Positions 35,040-44,264 of a DNA stretch of 64,000 nt are shown here, one piece after another (the first letter of the stretch is position 1; each line of letters starts with the position of its first letter). Location of the stretch: positions 1-64,000 of the forward strand of contig DASZUU010000031.1 of NCBI GenBank assembly GCA_035547425.1. Reading direction: 5' to 3'. Position numbers and translations under genes: made by a program. The notes under the pieces were generated by a model. That model worked only from the letters and a program-made list of their open reading frames with translations. It ran no database searches and was not told where the DNA came from. Source of the DNA: Alloacidobacterium sp035547425. GTDB lineage: Bacteria > Acidobacteriota > Terriglobia > Terriglobales > Acidobacteriaceae.

Positions 35040-35825
35040 TTAGCGCAGCTCACGATACAACTTTGCCAGCGCTTCCAGCGATGAAGCCTCAGCTCGCGAT
35101 TGCGCCGGAATTCCGGCTCGTTCCAGTACACCGGCAATGCGCCCGCTCTCATAACCGGCAGCGCGCAGATTATTCCCGAGCGTCTTGCGTTTCTGGGCAA
35201 AGCATTGCTTCAGAAATGCAATGAACCCCTCCGCATCCACGCCGAGCTCATCGAAGCGTGGAACAAAAGTCAGCCGCAATACGCTGGAATACACCTGTGG
35301 CGGCGGAGAGAACGCGCCCGGAGGCAGCGTCATCAGCTTTTCCACCTGCGCGTATAGTTGTGTCGTAGCCGACAGCAGCCCATAATCGCGCGATCCCGGA
35401 GCCGCAGCGACGCGCTCCGCAACTTCACGCTGCATCATGATAACCGCGCGTGAAATGGCGTCATGGTAGCGGAACAAGTGCAGAAGAATATCGGAGGTAA
35501 TGTAATAAGGAAGATTGCCGACGATGAGCAGCTTCTCTTCATCGGTACGCAGCGCAGAGAGATCAACCGTGAGGATGTCCTGTTCGACGATCTGTACATG
35601 CGGCAGGTCGGCAAAGCGCTCCCTGAGCAACGGAGCCAGCGCTCGATCCAGCTCAACAGCAATCAGGCGGCATGCTTTTGGCGCGAGCAGTTCGGTGATC
35701 GCCGCCCTGCCTGGGCCGATCTCGACCACGGTTTTTTTCGAGATATCTCCCAGTGCCTCCACAATGCGTGAACGGGCGCTATGATCGACAAGAAAGTTCT
35801 GACCTAATTTTGCTTTCTGCGGCAT
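35040..35825 (-). CDS. rsmA: 16S rRNA (adenine1518-N6/adenine1519-N6) dimethyltransferase
   Basis: 261 residues from ATG at 35825; the product begins MPQKAKLGQNFLVD, the standard KsgA opening. SAM motif VVEIGPGRAAIT near residue 33, catalytic NLPYYITSDIL near 105, and the C-terminal rRNA-binding domain with CFAQKRKTLGNNLR. Also called ksgA. Dimethylates two adjacent adenines at the 3' end of 16S rRNA late in 30S assembly. Faces the FecR gene tail-to-tail with only 18 bases between. Confidence 0.95.
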   Translation of the reverse strand: MPQKAKLGQNFLVDHSARSRIVEALGDISKKTVVEIGPGRAAITELLAPKACRLIAVELDRALAPLLRERFADLPHVQIVEQDILTVDLSALRTDEEKLLIVGNLPYYITSDILLHLFRYHDAISRAVIMMQREVAERVAAAPGSRDYGLLSATTQLYAQVEKLMTLPPGAFSPPPQVYSSVLRLTFVPRFDELGVDAEGFIAFLKQCFAQKRKTLGNNLRAAGYESGRIAGVLERAGIPAQSRAEASSLEALAKLYRELR

Positions 35826-35922
35826 CTTATAAAAGTTGGTCCGGCAATGCGACAATCATGCTGGAGCTGTGAATCGTCTTCTTTAAGAATGACACGAACA
35901 AACTGAGGGAGTGTTTGTCTAC

Positions 35923-37377
35923 ATGCACATTGTTTTTGCCGCGTCAGAATGCGTGCCTTTTATAAAAACCGGCGGCCTCGCCGATGTGATCGGATCGCTT
36001 CCGAAAGAGATTGCAAAAAACGGGCATCAGGTCACAGTCTATATACCGTTTTTTCGTCAGGTGCAGAGCCACTTTCCTAAAAAGAAAACAGTCATTCCCA
36101 GCATCACCATTCCCTTTGAAGATTACAACCGCTTTGCCGCTGTTGTAGACGGCGGCAAAGCCGACGGCGTGCAGTATTACTTTATTGATTGCCCCGAGCT
36201 TTTCGATCGCGAAGGCGTGTACGCAACCGCTTCCGGCGAATATGCCGACAATTGGGAGAGGTTCGCGCTCTTCAGCCGCGCCGTCCTTGAAGCAACCAAA
36301 GAGATCGGTGTGCCCGACATCTTCCATGTGCACGATTGGGAAGCAGCCATGCTGCCCATTTATCTGCGCACGCTTTATTACTTCGATCCGCTGCTGCGGA
36401 ACACAGGAACGGTTCTGACGATCCACAATGCCGGCTATCACGGATGGTTTCCTCCCGAGACAACCAGGCGCCTTCTCCTGCCGTGGGATATTTTCACCAT
36501 GGAGCGCGTTGAGTTCTACAACACCTTCAACTTTCTCAAGGGAGGCATCGTCTATTCCGATGCCGTTACAACTGTAAGCCCAAGATATGCGGAGGAAATC
36601 CAGACGGCGGAATTCGGCAATGGACTGCAGGACACTCTGCGGAAGCGCTCCGCCGATCTGCACGGCATTCTGAATGGTGTGGATTACGCAAAGTGGAACC
36701 CTGCGAACGATGGCCAGATAGCAGCCCATTACACCGCCGACGATTTAACCGGAAAAACAGCATGCAGGCGCGATCTCTTGCATGCCTTTGGCGCTTCGCA
36801 TATTGCCGACGACGTCGTGGTGCTCGGCATCGTATCGCGGTTGGCTACGCAGAAAGGCTTTGATCTCCTCGGGCAGATCATGGAGCGGCTGGTGCAGGAA
36901 AATATCTTCCTCCTGATCCTGGGTACCGGCGAGTCGTATTACGAAAATACTCTTCGCTCATTCCACGAGCGCTTTCCCGACAAGCTGTCCATTCGTATCG
37001 CTTACGATGAGACGTTGGGCCACAAAGTGCTCGCTGGCTCGGATATATACCTGATGCCTTCACGTTACGAGCCCTGTGGATTGAACCAGATTTATAGCCT
37101 CCGCTATGGAACCGTACCCGTTGTCCGCGCCACTGGCGGGTTGGATGACACCATTGAAGAATGGGACAGCGAAAAACATGCCGGCACAGGATTCAAATTC
37201 TCAAGCTACGCCCCCGATGATTTTCTTCACACCATCCAGCATGCCCTGACCGTTTTCCAGGACAAGGACGCATGGCATACCCTGATGCGCAATGGCATGG
37301 CGAAAGACTACTCGTGGGAAAAGCCAACTGCCGCATACATCGAAGTGTATAAGCAGGTGGCTCGCCGTCGCAGCTAG
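35923..37377 (+). CDS. glgA: Glycogen synthase (ADP-glucose type)
   Basis: 484 residues from ATG at 35923 (MHIVFAASECVPFIKTGGLADV), with the ADP-glucose-binding KTGGLAD at 15-21. A GTG 12 bases upstream is also possible and lies just after a GAGGGA site. GT5 family: IHNAGYHGWFPPE in the N-terminal domain, ILNGVDYAKWNP at the hinge, GIVSRLATQKGFDLL, and the C-terminal PSRYEPCGLNQIYSLRYGTVPVVRATGGLDDTI, which contains the conserved E-x7-E pair. Extends alpha-1,4-glucan chains. glgB, glgC and glgX are not adjacent. It is the last chromosomal gene before the mobile element. Confidence 0.94.
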   Translation: MHIVFAASECVPFIKTGGLADVIGSLPKEIAKNGHQVTVYIPFFRQVQSHFPKKKTVIPSITIPFEDYNRFAAVVDGGKADGVQYYFIDCPELFDREGVYATASGEYADNWERFALFSRAVLEATKEIGVPDIFHVHDWEAAMLPIYLRTLYYFDPLLRNTGTVLTIHNAGYHGWFPPETTRRLLLPWDIFTMERVEFYNTFNFLKGGIVYSDAVTTVSPRYAEEIQTAEFGNGLQDTLRKRSADLHGILNGVDYAKWNPANDGQIAAHYTADDLTGKTACRRDLLHAFGASHIADDVVVLGIVSRLATQKGFDLLGQIMERLVQENIFLLILGTGESYYENTLRSFHERFPDKLSIRIAYDETLGHKVLAGSDIYLMPSRYEPCGLNQIYSLRYGTVPVVRATGGLDDTIEEWDSEKHAGTGFKFSSYAPDDFLHTIQHALTVFQDKDAWHTLMRNGMAKDYSWEKPTAAYIEVYKQVARRRS

Positions 37378-37670
37378 TCATAGCGACATGCGGCGAGTCG
37401 CCAACTGATTGACTTCCGAAAAAATTGTCATCCCGAGCAAGAGACTTGCATTCGAAGCAAGAAGAATTGTCATCCTGAGCAGGTGAGTTGATTTTTAGAA
37501 AACCCTGATTCATCGAGAGATAAATAGCCTGTTTTTGATTGTGTAGGAACTGTGCAGGCGTTTTCTCGATTTCTGTGCATTTCTCGAACGCGAAACACGA
37601 TTATAAGCGAACGATTCTTAGCCTTTTGGATGGTGGGTTCATAACCGCAAGAGCGTTTGTATTTGTTTCT
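37378..37670. other. Non-coding left flank of the mobile element
   Basis: About 290 bases without a gene. It holds two copies of a short repeat (ATTGTCATCC then C/T then GAGCA, at about 37426 and 37465), related to CTCATCCTGAGCGGAG on the far side of the element at 51608, and the motifs GTGTAGGA (37541) and CTGTGCAG/T (37550 and 37573) that also occur next to the integrase. No promoter or RNA gene could be identified. Confidence 0.5.
37541..37580. repeat. Left-end motifs shared with the integrase side
   Basis: GTGTAGGA (37541-37548), CTGTGCAGG (37550-37558) and CTGTGCAT (37573-37580) lie close together. The same words occur at 51489-51547 next to the integrase start. They may be the integrase core and arm sites (attL). 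Confidence 0.4.
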
Positions 37671-37812
37671 CCTACCTGCCCCGGAATAGAAGGCTGATTT
37701 TGGCCCAACCGTGAGGTCCGTGCGTCAAGGCTGCCGAAGGCACCGCGCGAGCGGCTGCGGCCTTGACCCACGGGCAGGTTGGGCTACGCTCCCACTATCC
37801 GGGGCAGGTAGG
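37671..37812. repeat. Three-armed 142-base inverted repeat beside the relaxase gene
   Basis: CCTACCTGCCCCGGA at 37671-37685 is exactly complementary to TCCGGGGCAGGTAGG at 37798-37812. Nested inside are GCCCAACC (37703-37710) with GGTTGGGC (37777-37784), and CCGTG-C-GTCAAGGC (37718-37731) with GCCTTGAC-C-CACGG (37760-37773). The structure begins one base beyond the relaxase stop codon. It can act as a transcription terminator on the minus strand, but its size and nested design exceed a simple terminator. Confidence 0.75.
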
Positions 37813-37813
37813 T

Positions 37814-40561
37814 TTAGAGGCTGTGTCCCATGCCGAAGCCGTGTTCTATCACCGGCGCGATTTCCGACTGTGGCGGCCTGATGGATTGCTCCGGCTTTAT
37901 GGCTGGCATGTGGGCGCTCTCGTGGGAAACGTCATGCCCTAATGCCTCCGGCAGCTTCTCGCGGTCGTTGGTGTATACCTGCGCGTCTTCCGCGCCACGC
38001 GAGACAGCAACGTAAGCCATGCGGCTGTTGAGTAAATCTTTCGCGGCCAATTCGGTATCGACGTGAATCAAGACGCGCTCGGCAGTCTGTCCCTGGCTGG
38101 AATGGCTCGTCACTGCATAGCCGTGATCGAGATGCGGATGCTCGCGCGGATCAAGCTGCACGTCGCGGCCTCCATCCATTTTCAGACTCAGTTTTCCATC
38201 ATGGATACTCTCGATGGTTCCAAGTTCGCGGTTGGCAACCTTCAAGTCATTCGCCGGTGCGGTGAACTGGATGCGGTCGCCAACGGCGAAGCTGCGCGAT
38301 TCCTCGCGGTAAACGGATACGCCCTGCTGCCTGCGCGGATCATAGGTCAGCTCGGAGCCATCGGCCCGCACTACCGTCAACAGGTTTTTCTCAGCGTCCA
38401 CGCCTTTAACCCGCGCATACTCGCCGCGCTCCATCCCGGTTTCTTTCGAGGCTCGGGCATATCGCACTACATTGTTGAACTCGTACCGCGCTGCCCATGT
38501 CCGCTCCGGCCCGGTAAGGTCTTGGCGCGGCACAAGCGCGTGGATACGATGCTCGTCTTTGCTGACTGAGCCGCGCTCCTGCATCTCGGCGCGAATCGCC
38601 AAGTTGATCTCCACGCGGGAGCGATTGTCGGGCGAGACGACCAGCGTTCCCTCCGGCGATTTCGCGTATTCCTTCGCAATCGCGGCGATGCGTTCCTCGT
38701 GGCCTGCAATCTCATGGACGCGGCCCTGTCGCTCCAAACCCTGCACGGCCTCGCGCACATCGCCCCGCGCAAGCTGTTCGACCACCTGTTTCAATTCAGG
38801 GTTTTTCTGACGGACGATCTCTTCGAGCTTCACTGTTTTCATGCCCTCATCCTGAAGCTGCGCGAAAGGACGCCCTGCCTCGACTGCCTCATGCTGGCGG
38901 CGGTCGCCTACCAACAACACGCGGTCGTTCGGATGGAGGCGATTCACAAACTCGTGCATCTGTCGGGTGGACGCGAGTGAGGATTCATCGAGCACATACA
39001 AGCGGCGCTCTCCGGTGTCCGGCTGCTGTCCACGCGCAAGATGCTTTTGCAGCGTGGATGTTTCCATTCCTGCGTCGGCCAACTTTTGTGCCGCGCGGGA
39101 CGTAGGCGCGAATCCTTCAACCTTGTACCCTTGCGCTTCCGCACCTTCACGGATGACGGCCAGTGCCGTTGTCTTGCCAGCCCCGGCGACACCATCCAGC
39201 CCCACCATCTTTTCGCGGGAAAGAAACACTTGGTCAACGGCTTGGCGCTGCGAGGTATTCAGCTCCGGGTGCCGGTCTTCCGTCGCAATCCGAATCTGCG
39301 GAGAAACCAGCATCGGTTCATTCATCCCGCGTTGATTGCCTTCCTGCATCCGCGTAATGATTTCGCGTTCCATGCGAAGCATCGCAGCGGTGGTGTACTG
39401 CTGTCCTGCTCCGACTGTGCGGAACTCGCCCCGCGCGGCCCTTTGTGCGAACTCCTGCCGGATGTGGGCATACGTTGTTTCCCCCATGCCGCGATTGAGC
39501 GCCGCTTCCAGAAGTTCGCGCCTGTCCAGCACGGCGGAACGCTCGAAGAGGTGGTCGCGGGCATAGGTCACGGCCTGCTGCGCTATGCGGTCGGGTTCGT
39601 AAGCGCGACGCTGTTCATGCGCCCGCGCCTCGGCCACAACCCGGTCGGCCTGGTATCCATACTGCGCGGCCAGATTCCGATGCCTCTCTAATACCTGTTC
39701 CGGCGATAGCAGCTCCTTGCTGTCCCGCGTCCGGTGCGCCGCAACCTGCGCGGCTCCCGCTCCGTCTATCCCCATTTCGCGGAGATGGTCTTTGATCTGC
39801 TCGCGGCGTGGGCTGCTGGCCTCCAGATACTCTTTCGTATAGCCCTTGATCTCCGGCTGTCCATGCTTGCCACGCTCCAACTCATAACCCAACCCCTGCA
39901 ACCGCATCGAAAGCTCGGAACGGTAAACGCTGGTGGCATAGCGTTGCGATGCGAATAGCTCCTGTGGCTGCAAGGCGCGTGTCTGCCCGTTATCGCGCTC
40001 CGTGACGTTGAAGATTACGGCATGGGTGTGGAGCTGCGGCGCGGCGTAGCCGTCTACAGGCCGCGCGGTATCGTGCTCAAAGGTGGCCGCAACAAATTTG
40101 CTTGTCGTCTCCGGCGCATGGATGTTGCCGATGCGGGCCTGCGTGTATTTCTCCAACTCACTGAGCGCCACGCGGACACTCTCTCGATGCGCCTCTCTTA
40201 CGCGCTCGTCCCCGCCCACAAGGGCGGTGAGAGAAACAGACTTTGGCGCGGAGAATGTGGCATCCCAACCGGCGCGATGCTCCACGCTCGTCACTTCTTT
40301 GCCGAATTTGCCCTCATAGGTTTTGGAAACTTGATGGCGAACAAGCTGCGCTTCCGTGTGCGGATGCTGGCCTTCGGTCAGACGCGCGAAGTGCTCATTG
40401 CCAACGCTGCCATTCAAGCCCCACTGCTCGGCCAGCTTGCCTTGCCACTCGCTATACCCCTGCTGGTCGCGGCTCCAATAGTTCTGCCGCTCCGACGCAA
40501 ACTCCCGCTCATGGTACGTCCGTACCTGCGAAGCTGACAGCGGTTTGGAGATCGTCAGCAT
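37814..40561 (-). CDS. MobF-family relaxase/helicase (TrwC/TraI-like)
   Basis: 915 residues. The N-terminal relaxase domain has catalytic Tyr16 (possibly also Tyr28) and the metal-binding triad His163, His178 and His180 in FEHDTARP and LHTHAVIFN. The helicase part starts with Walker A GVAGAGKT at 457-464, followed by VLDESSLASTRQM and ends with a UvrD-like HGYAVTSHSSQGQT motif. It should nick the origin of transfer, stay bound to the 5' end and unwind the plasmid/element DNA. Length (900-1000) is usual for TrwC-like proteins. It is the last gene of the mobilisation set and borders a large inverted repeat. Confidence 0.93.
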   Translation of the reverse strand: MLTISKPLSASQVRTYHEREFASERQNYWSRDQQGYSEWQGKLAEQWGLNGSVGNEHFARLTEGQHPHTEAQLVRHQVSKTYEGKFGKEVTSVEHRAGWDATFSAPKSVSLTALVGGDERVREAHRESVRVALSELEKYTQARIGNIHAPETTSKFVAATFEHDTARPVDGYAAPQLHTHAVIFNVTERDNGQTRALQPQELFASQRYATSVYRSELSMRLQGLGYELERGKHGQPEIKGYTKEYLEASSPRREQIKDHLREMGIDGAGAAQVAAHRTRDSKELLSPEQVLERHRNLAAQYGYQADRVVAEARAHEQRRAYEPDRIAQQAVTYARDHLFERSAVLDRRELLEAALNRGMGETTYAHIRQEFAQRAARGEFRTVGAGQQYTTAAMLRMEREIITRMQEGNQRGMNEPMLVSPQIRIATEDRHPELNTSQRQAVDQVFLSREKMVGLDGVAGAGKTTALAVIREGAEAQGYKVEGFAPTSRAAQKLADAGMETSTLQKHLARGQQPDTGERRLYVLDESSLASTRQMHEFVNRLHPNDRVLLVGDRRQHEAVEAGRPFAQLQDEGMKTVKLEEIVRQKNPELKQVVEQLARGDVREAVQGLERQGRVHEIAGHEERIAAIAKEYAKSPEGTLVVSPDNRSRVEINLAIRAEMQERGSVSKDEHRIHALVPRQDLTGPERTWAARYEFNNVVRYARASKETGMERGEYARVKGVDAEKNLLTVVRADGSELTYDPRRQQGVSVYREESRSFAVGDRIQFTAPANDLKVANRELGTIESIHDGKLSLKMDGGRDVQLDPREHPHLDHGYAVTSHSSQGQTAERVLIHVDTELAAKDLLNSRMAYVAVSRGAEDAQVYTNDREKLPEALGHDVSHESAHMPAIKPEQSIRPPQSEIAPVIEHGFGMGHSL

Positions 40562-40689
40562 ACGGAGATTCTAATCCGCAACTCAGCGGACGCTGCCTAC
40601 AAGGACTGATCGCACTCTGCCAGTAGTCATAGTTGCTATAACCTATGGACGTTTGAAATTCCCGAGAACAATCTTCATTTGCGAGAAGC

Positions 40690-41472
40690 CTAAAAAGGAA
40701 TGTCATCATCAGTGATTTCTGAAGAAACTTTCTCTCGAACCGATTTCCGAAGAATAAACTTTTCTTCGTTCGCGTCGATCCACTCCCATCCCTTATCGCT
40801 GATTGCTGCCCCCTTATATGGTTCGTTACCGTATTCTTCTATCCATGCTTCCTCTAAGAAGTCTTTTTGCATAAGCCGTTTTATCGCAAGTGAGACTCCG
40901 GCTTTCGAGAGGCCAGCCTTTTCAGCATCATTTTGTAGCGACCACAAGCTGAATCCCGCGCCAGGGAGGGCTGCACCAGCGGCTACAGCCAAGATCGTCA
41001 CCTCGATTTGGCTTAAACCACTGACAGGAGCGACAGGTACCGCCTCAGCAATCTGCTGTAATGTTTCACCTCGTTCCGCAACAACCCGCAGCCGCTCCAC
41101 GATTGAATCACTCAATATCTTAAAATCGCTCTCCGCTTCAGTTTTGTAGGGAATTACCTTCCGGTGTTGAATATCGAACGGGTATTTTCCAGTTCGCTCA
41201 TTAGAACAGACCATAACGACAGGACGACCTGCTGCGAATGCGTATCCCAGCTCAAACCAAACATTTGGGTTGTCCGTTGTTATATCGGCAAGGCATACTG
41301 CTGCCGATCGAATGCCATCTTCGATGGAAGCAATAAGGACGTCGGCTTTGGGGTCTTCGTCCACCCGGTAAGGTTCAAAGCCAGCCGAAGTTATTGCAGG
41401 AGAGAATGTTTCCTTGAATCGTTTATCGAATTTGCCGGAGTCGAACGGCTGAATCACAAAGCATGTCGGCAT
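40690..41472 (-). CDS. TIR/NDT-like domain protein with C-terminal winged-helix-like domain
   Basis: 260 residues. N-terminal 1-120 has the nucleoside deoxyribosyltransferase/TIR-like fold: CFVIQPFDSGKFDKRF, then LADITTDNPNVWFELGYAFA (62-80, conserved Asp and Glu74), then GRPVVMVCS. Proteins of this fold cleave N-glycosidic bonds, including NAD+, and many are defence effectors. Residues 145-245 look like a winged helix (TILAVAAGAALPGAGFSLWS, AGVSLAIKRLMQKDFLEE). Located between relaxase and coupling protein genes, 128 bases upstream of the relaxase. I infer an anti-phage or anti-plasmid effector, but no partner sensor is obvious. Alternatively a nucleotide-metabolism enzyme. Confidence 0.6.
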   Translation of the reverse strand: MPTCFVIQPFDSGKFDKRFKETFSPAITSAGFEPYRVDEDPKADVLIASIEDGIRSAAVCLADITTDNPNVWFELGYAFAAGRPVVMVCSNERTGKYPFDIQHRKVIPYKTEAESDFKILSDSIVERLRVVAERGETLQQIAEAVPVAPVSGLSQIEVTILAVAAGAALPGAGFSLWSLQNDAEKAGLSKAGVSLAIKRLMQKDFLEEAWIEEYGNEPYKGAAISDKGWEWIDANEEKFILRKSVREKVSSEITDDDIPF

Positions 41473-41608
41473 ACTGATGCTCCTAGATAACAGTGTTGCA
41501 CGTCGAGAGTTCGTTTGCTATTTAAGGAGCACCCGCTTCAACGTTACTGCACTAGGAGAACCGGCGTTACTGTTAATCATGGTTTAGTCTTCCTAAACGC
41601 GCTTCCAG

Positions 41609-43597
41609 TTATTCAATCCCCTTGGACTCATCCCACACAAACGCCTCTTTGGGTTCAGCGGTGGGCTGATTGGCGGGCGCATCGAAAAGTGGAAGCGTGG
41701 CTTGGGTCGCTAGTGGGGTCTTGGATTGCTCTGCGCGAGATGCTATATGCGGCGGCGGTGACGGCCTGGGCGCAATCTCCGGCAATTTGCGCTCAACGAA
41801 CTCCGGTTGTCTGCCATGCTTTCTTGCAAACTGAAAGTGAACGGGAACAACCTTGTTTTCCTGCTTGATGAAGCCGTGCAATGGTTCAAGGCCGGAGATT
41901 TCCGAAGCCATGACAAGCGGCTTCGTCGCAATCTCTATTGCATACGATTTCCTGCTGCCGAACAGCCTCATGCCGCGCGACTCCTTCAACCGCTCCACTT
42001 CAATTTCCCCAATGGCATCAGAAATCCACTTGGCAGCGCGTGGCTCGGTGGTCTTGAAAAACAGCTTGGTTGCAGGCTGTGAAAGCATGGCCTCGGCATC
42101 CTGCCCGTAGCGTTTTTCAAGCTGGCTGCGTCCCTGAAAGCCCACCACAACGGGATTCCCATACTTGCGGCTTTCTGTGACGGCGGTATGGAGCTGCGGC
42201 AACTTATTAAGGCTTGCCAACTCGTCCAGTACGAACCATACCGGCTTTGCGGTGTGGTCTTCGCAATATCCCATCATGCGAAGAATGAACAAATCGAGCC
42301 ATACGGAATGAAGCGGCAAAATCTTTGCGCGATAGGCAGGAGTGGACGTGAGAAATACCCAACGCTTCCGGCTTGTGTACCACTCTGCCGTCGCAAAGGT
42401 CGGCCTCGTGTGCTCCCATTCCGGCAACAGTTCTAAGCTATCGGCCACCATATTAAGGCTGGCGAGCACACCCGCCCGCTGTGCCGGTGCTCCCGCATCG
42501 AGCAAGGCGGCGAGCGGCGTTCCTTTCACCGCGAACTCGATCCGCGACGGCTCGGCCATCATGCTCAGAATGTCCCTGGGCTGCGGCTGCCGTTTGAGCA
42601 AGTGGGCCAGTATCCGGCGCGGCCCATCGGTGAAAAACTCCTTCTCGTATTCCTTCTCAGGCAGGAACGCGGCGGCGATGGTCGCCGCTGTTTCGTCGCG
42701 GTCAATCTCCTTGCCTAGACTCCAATACGGGCATCGTTGGTCCAGCGGATTGAGAATCAAATCCCCACGCGCGGGCGAATAAAACTCGCTCACAAAATCC
42801 ATCGCCGGGTCGTAGACGATGGCAGTTTCGTCGCGCTCCCGCACTTGCCGAAGTAGCTGCCGGATGGCGTTCGACTTCCCGCTGCCGGTGTCACCCATCA
42901 TCAGAATGTGGCTGGCTTCCAGACGCTTCGGGATGCGGTAGCTTGGGCCAAAGGGCAACCACTGCAAAAGCCGATTCTCGAAGCGCAGACGGAAACGGAT
43001 GCCGTCCGTCTTTGCGCTTCGCCACCTGAAAACGGATGCCAGTTCCGGGCCTTTAGTCCTGCGTCCATGACGTTCTTCCTGTTGCCGACTCCGGGCAAAA
43101 CCCTGCTTCATCCAGAGCCAAAGCACATAGAGCAGCATCAACACCGCAAGGCTGTTGAGCATCGGTCTGCCAAACAGCCACCATACGCTCACCCCGTCAT
43201 AAACGTAGTCGCGCAATCCTTTGGCAAGTGCGTCTGCCGGTACTTTCTCCGGGGCGCTATAAGCCACTCCACGCCAGCCCTCCGTGATGGCTTTGGGCGA
43301 GAGGTTGACGGGCAGTTTCGCGTCCGGCCCGGTCACTACATCCTCGGCGGAAGCAGGAACCGGCTTCCGCCTGGGCGCGGTCTTCATCACCCATCGAATC
43401 GTCATCTCACTGCGCGGAATCCCTGCCCCTACGGAGCTGGCGGCATAGGTCGTAAGGTAGACCTTTTGCAATGGCGTGAGTGTCCAGTAGAGCCATGCGG
43501 AGGCCGGGAAGATGAGCACAAGCGGGCCAACCGCAAGCCAGAAAAGGAACCAGAACAGCCGTCCCGTCCGGCTCGGAAAACGCATCGGGCGGCTCAC
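41609..43597 (-). CDS. Type IV coupling protein (TraD/TrwB/VirD4-like)
   Basis: 662 residues. Two membrane helices at about 16-38 and 146-163 anchor it in the inner membrane with a periplasmic stretch between them. The cytoplasmic ATPase has Walker A GDTGSGKS (235-242), AIVYDPAMDFVSEF, and Walker B-like VWFVLDELASLNKLPQ, followed by a VTESRKYGNPVVVGFQGRSQL segment typical of TraD proteins. The C-terminal tail is polar, a probable relaxosome contact. It couples the relaxosome to a secretion channel that this element does not encode. Its start overlaps the stop of the small upstream gene by four bases. Confidence 0.92.
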   Translation of the reverse strand: MSRPMRFPSRTGRLFWFLFWLAVGPLVLIFPASAWLYWTLTPLQKVYLTTYAASSVGAGIPRSEMTIRWVMKTAPRRKPVPASAEDVVTGPDAKLPVNLSPKAITEGWRGVAYSAPEKVPADALAKGLRDYVYDGVSVWWLFGRPMLNSLAVLMLLYVLWLWMKQGFARSRQQEERHGRRTKGPELASVFRWRSAKTDGIRFRLRFENRLLQWLPFGPSYRIPKRLEASHILMMGDTGSGKSNAIRQLLRQVRERDETAIVYDPAMDFVSEFYSPARGDLILNPLDQRCPYWSLGKEIDRDETAATIAAAFLPEKEYEKEFFTDGPRRILAHLLKRQPQPRDILSMMAEPSRIEFAVKGTPLAALLDAGAPAQRAGVLASLNMVADSLELLPEWEHTRPTFATAEWYTSRKRWVFLTSTPAYRAKILPLHSVWLDLFILRMMGYCEDHTAKPVWFVLDELASLNKLPQLHTAVTESRKYGNPVVVGFQGRSQLEKRYGQDAEAMLSQPATKLFFKTTEPRAAKWISDAIGEIEVERLKESRGMRLFGSRKSYAIEIATKPLVMASEISGLEPLHGFIKQENKVVPVHFQFARKHGRQPEFVERKLPEIAPRPSPPPHIASRAEQSKTPLATQATLPLFDAPANQPTAEPKEAFVWDESKGIE

Positions 43598-44019
43598 TGC
43601 TTGCCCCCGTCTTGTCCCTCCTGGGACAGAAACTCTGCGAGCAGTTTGCGGGCGTCGGCCAGCTTCCGCACGTTCGCCTGGTCACGGATTTTGACCACGG
43701 AATCGGGCAGCAGATGCTTGCCCTCGGCGTTCGCCTGGGCGGTCGCGTGAAAGAGATTCAGGAGCATGTATCGCAGTGCCGAAATTTCGGCCAGCATCAA
43801 TTCTGCGGGGTCTGCCGGACGCTCCCGCGCGGCTTTCAGGGCCAGCTCGCGCAACCATTCGGCCACGGTTTTTCCTGCGCCTTCTGCTGCGGTTTCTACC
43901 TCGGCCAGCTCTTCCGGCGTTACTCTGGTGGCGATGGTTTTGGCACGAAGAACCGAACGCGCTTCGTCCTTCGGAGAGGCCGGAGACTGCAACGGAGCCG
44001 GGATGCGGGGAACACTCAT
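43594..44019 (-). CDS. Relaxosome/mobilisation accessory protein, ribbon-helix-helix-like
   Basis: 141 residues from ATG at 44019; an ATG at 44067 is possible but adds a Cys/Arg-rich tail with no obvious role. Residues 30-60 (TIATRVTPEELAEVETAAEG and KTVAEWLRELAL) match the ribbon-helix-helix pattern of MobC/TraY-like proteins, and the C-terminal half is a long amphipathic helix with Asn/Ala-rich coiled coil. Such proteins bind palindromes at the origin of transfer and recruit the relaxase. Overlaps the coupling protein gene (ATGA) and lies just downstream of paired GTTTACG sites. Confidence 0.75.
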   Translation of the reverse strand: MSVPRIPAPLQSPASPKDEARSVLRAKTIATRVTPEELAEVETAAEGAGKTVAEWLRELALKAARERPADPAELMLAEISALRYMLLNLFHATAQANAEGKHLLPDSVVKIRDQANVRKLADARKLLAEFLSQEGQDGGKQ

Positions 44020-44101
44020 GGGAACCCGCCTCAAAAACAGCTTGCACCCCTGCAAATTGGCCGTCAAGCGCCTGGGTACTCGAAGCCTTTGCTTATCAGT
44101 G

Positions 44102-44152
44102 TGTTTACGCGCCGCGCCTTTTGGAGTGCGTTGCGCGTTTACGTGCGTAAAC
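44102..44152. promoter_or_regulatory. Paired GTTTACG sites upstream of the accessory gene, candidate operator/oriT
   Basis: CGTTTACG-TG-CGTAAACG at 44135-44152 is a perfect 18-base palindrome with a two-base centre, and a third copy of GTTTACG stands at 44102-44108. Ribbon-helix-helix proteins bind such short inverted repeats. It is 83 bases upstream of the accessory protein start, so it may be its operator, part of the transfer origin, or both. Confidence 0.5.
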
Positions 44153-44264
44153 GAATTGGAATGGTGTTGGATGCGCGAATGGTCAAGCTACTGATTCAAA
44201 ACACGTTCACGTCACCAGCCGAAAATTTCTGGCCGGTTTACCGGCAGCGTCCCATTTGGGGGTG

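Noticed and set aside
42908..43750. A 280-codon open frame on the plus strand
   Set aside because: It runs opposite the coupling protein gene, whose ATPase motifs are unambiguous; the translation is Pro/Arg/Gly-rich and looks like a high-GC shadow.
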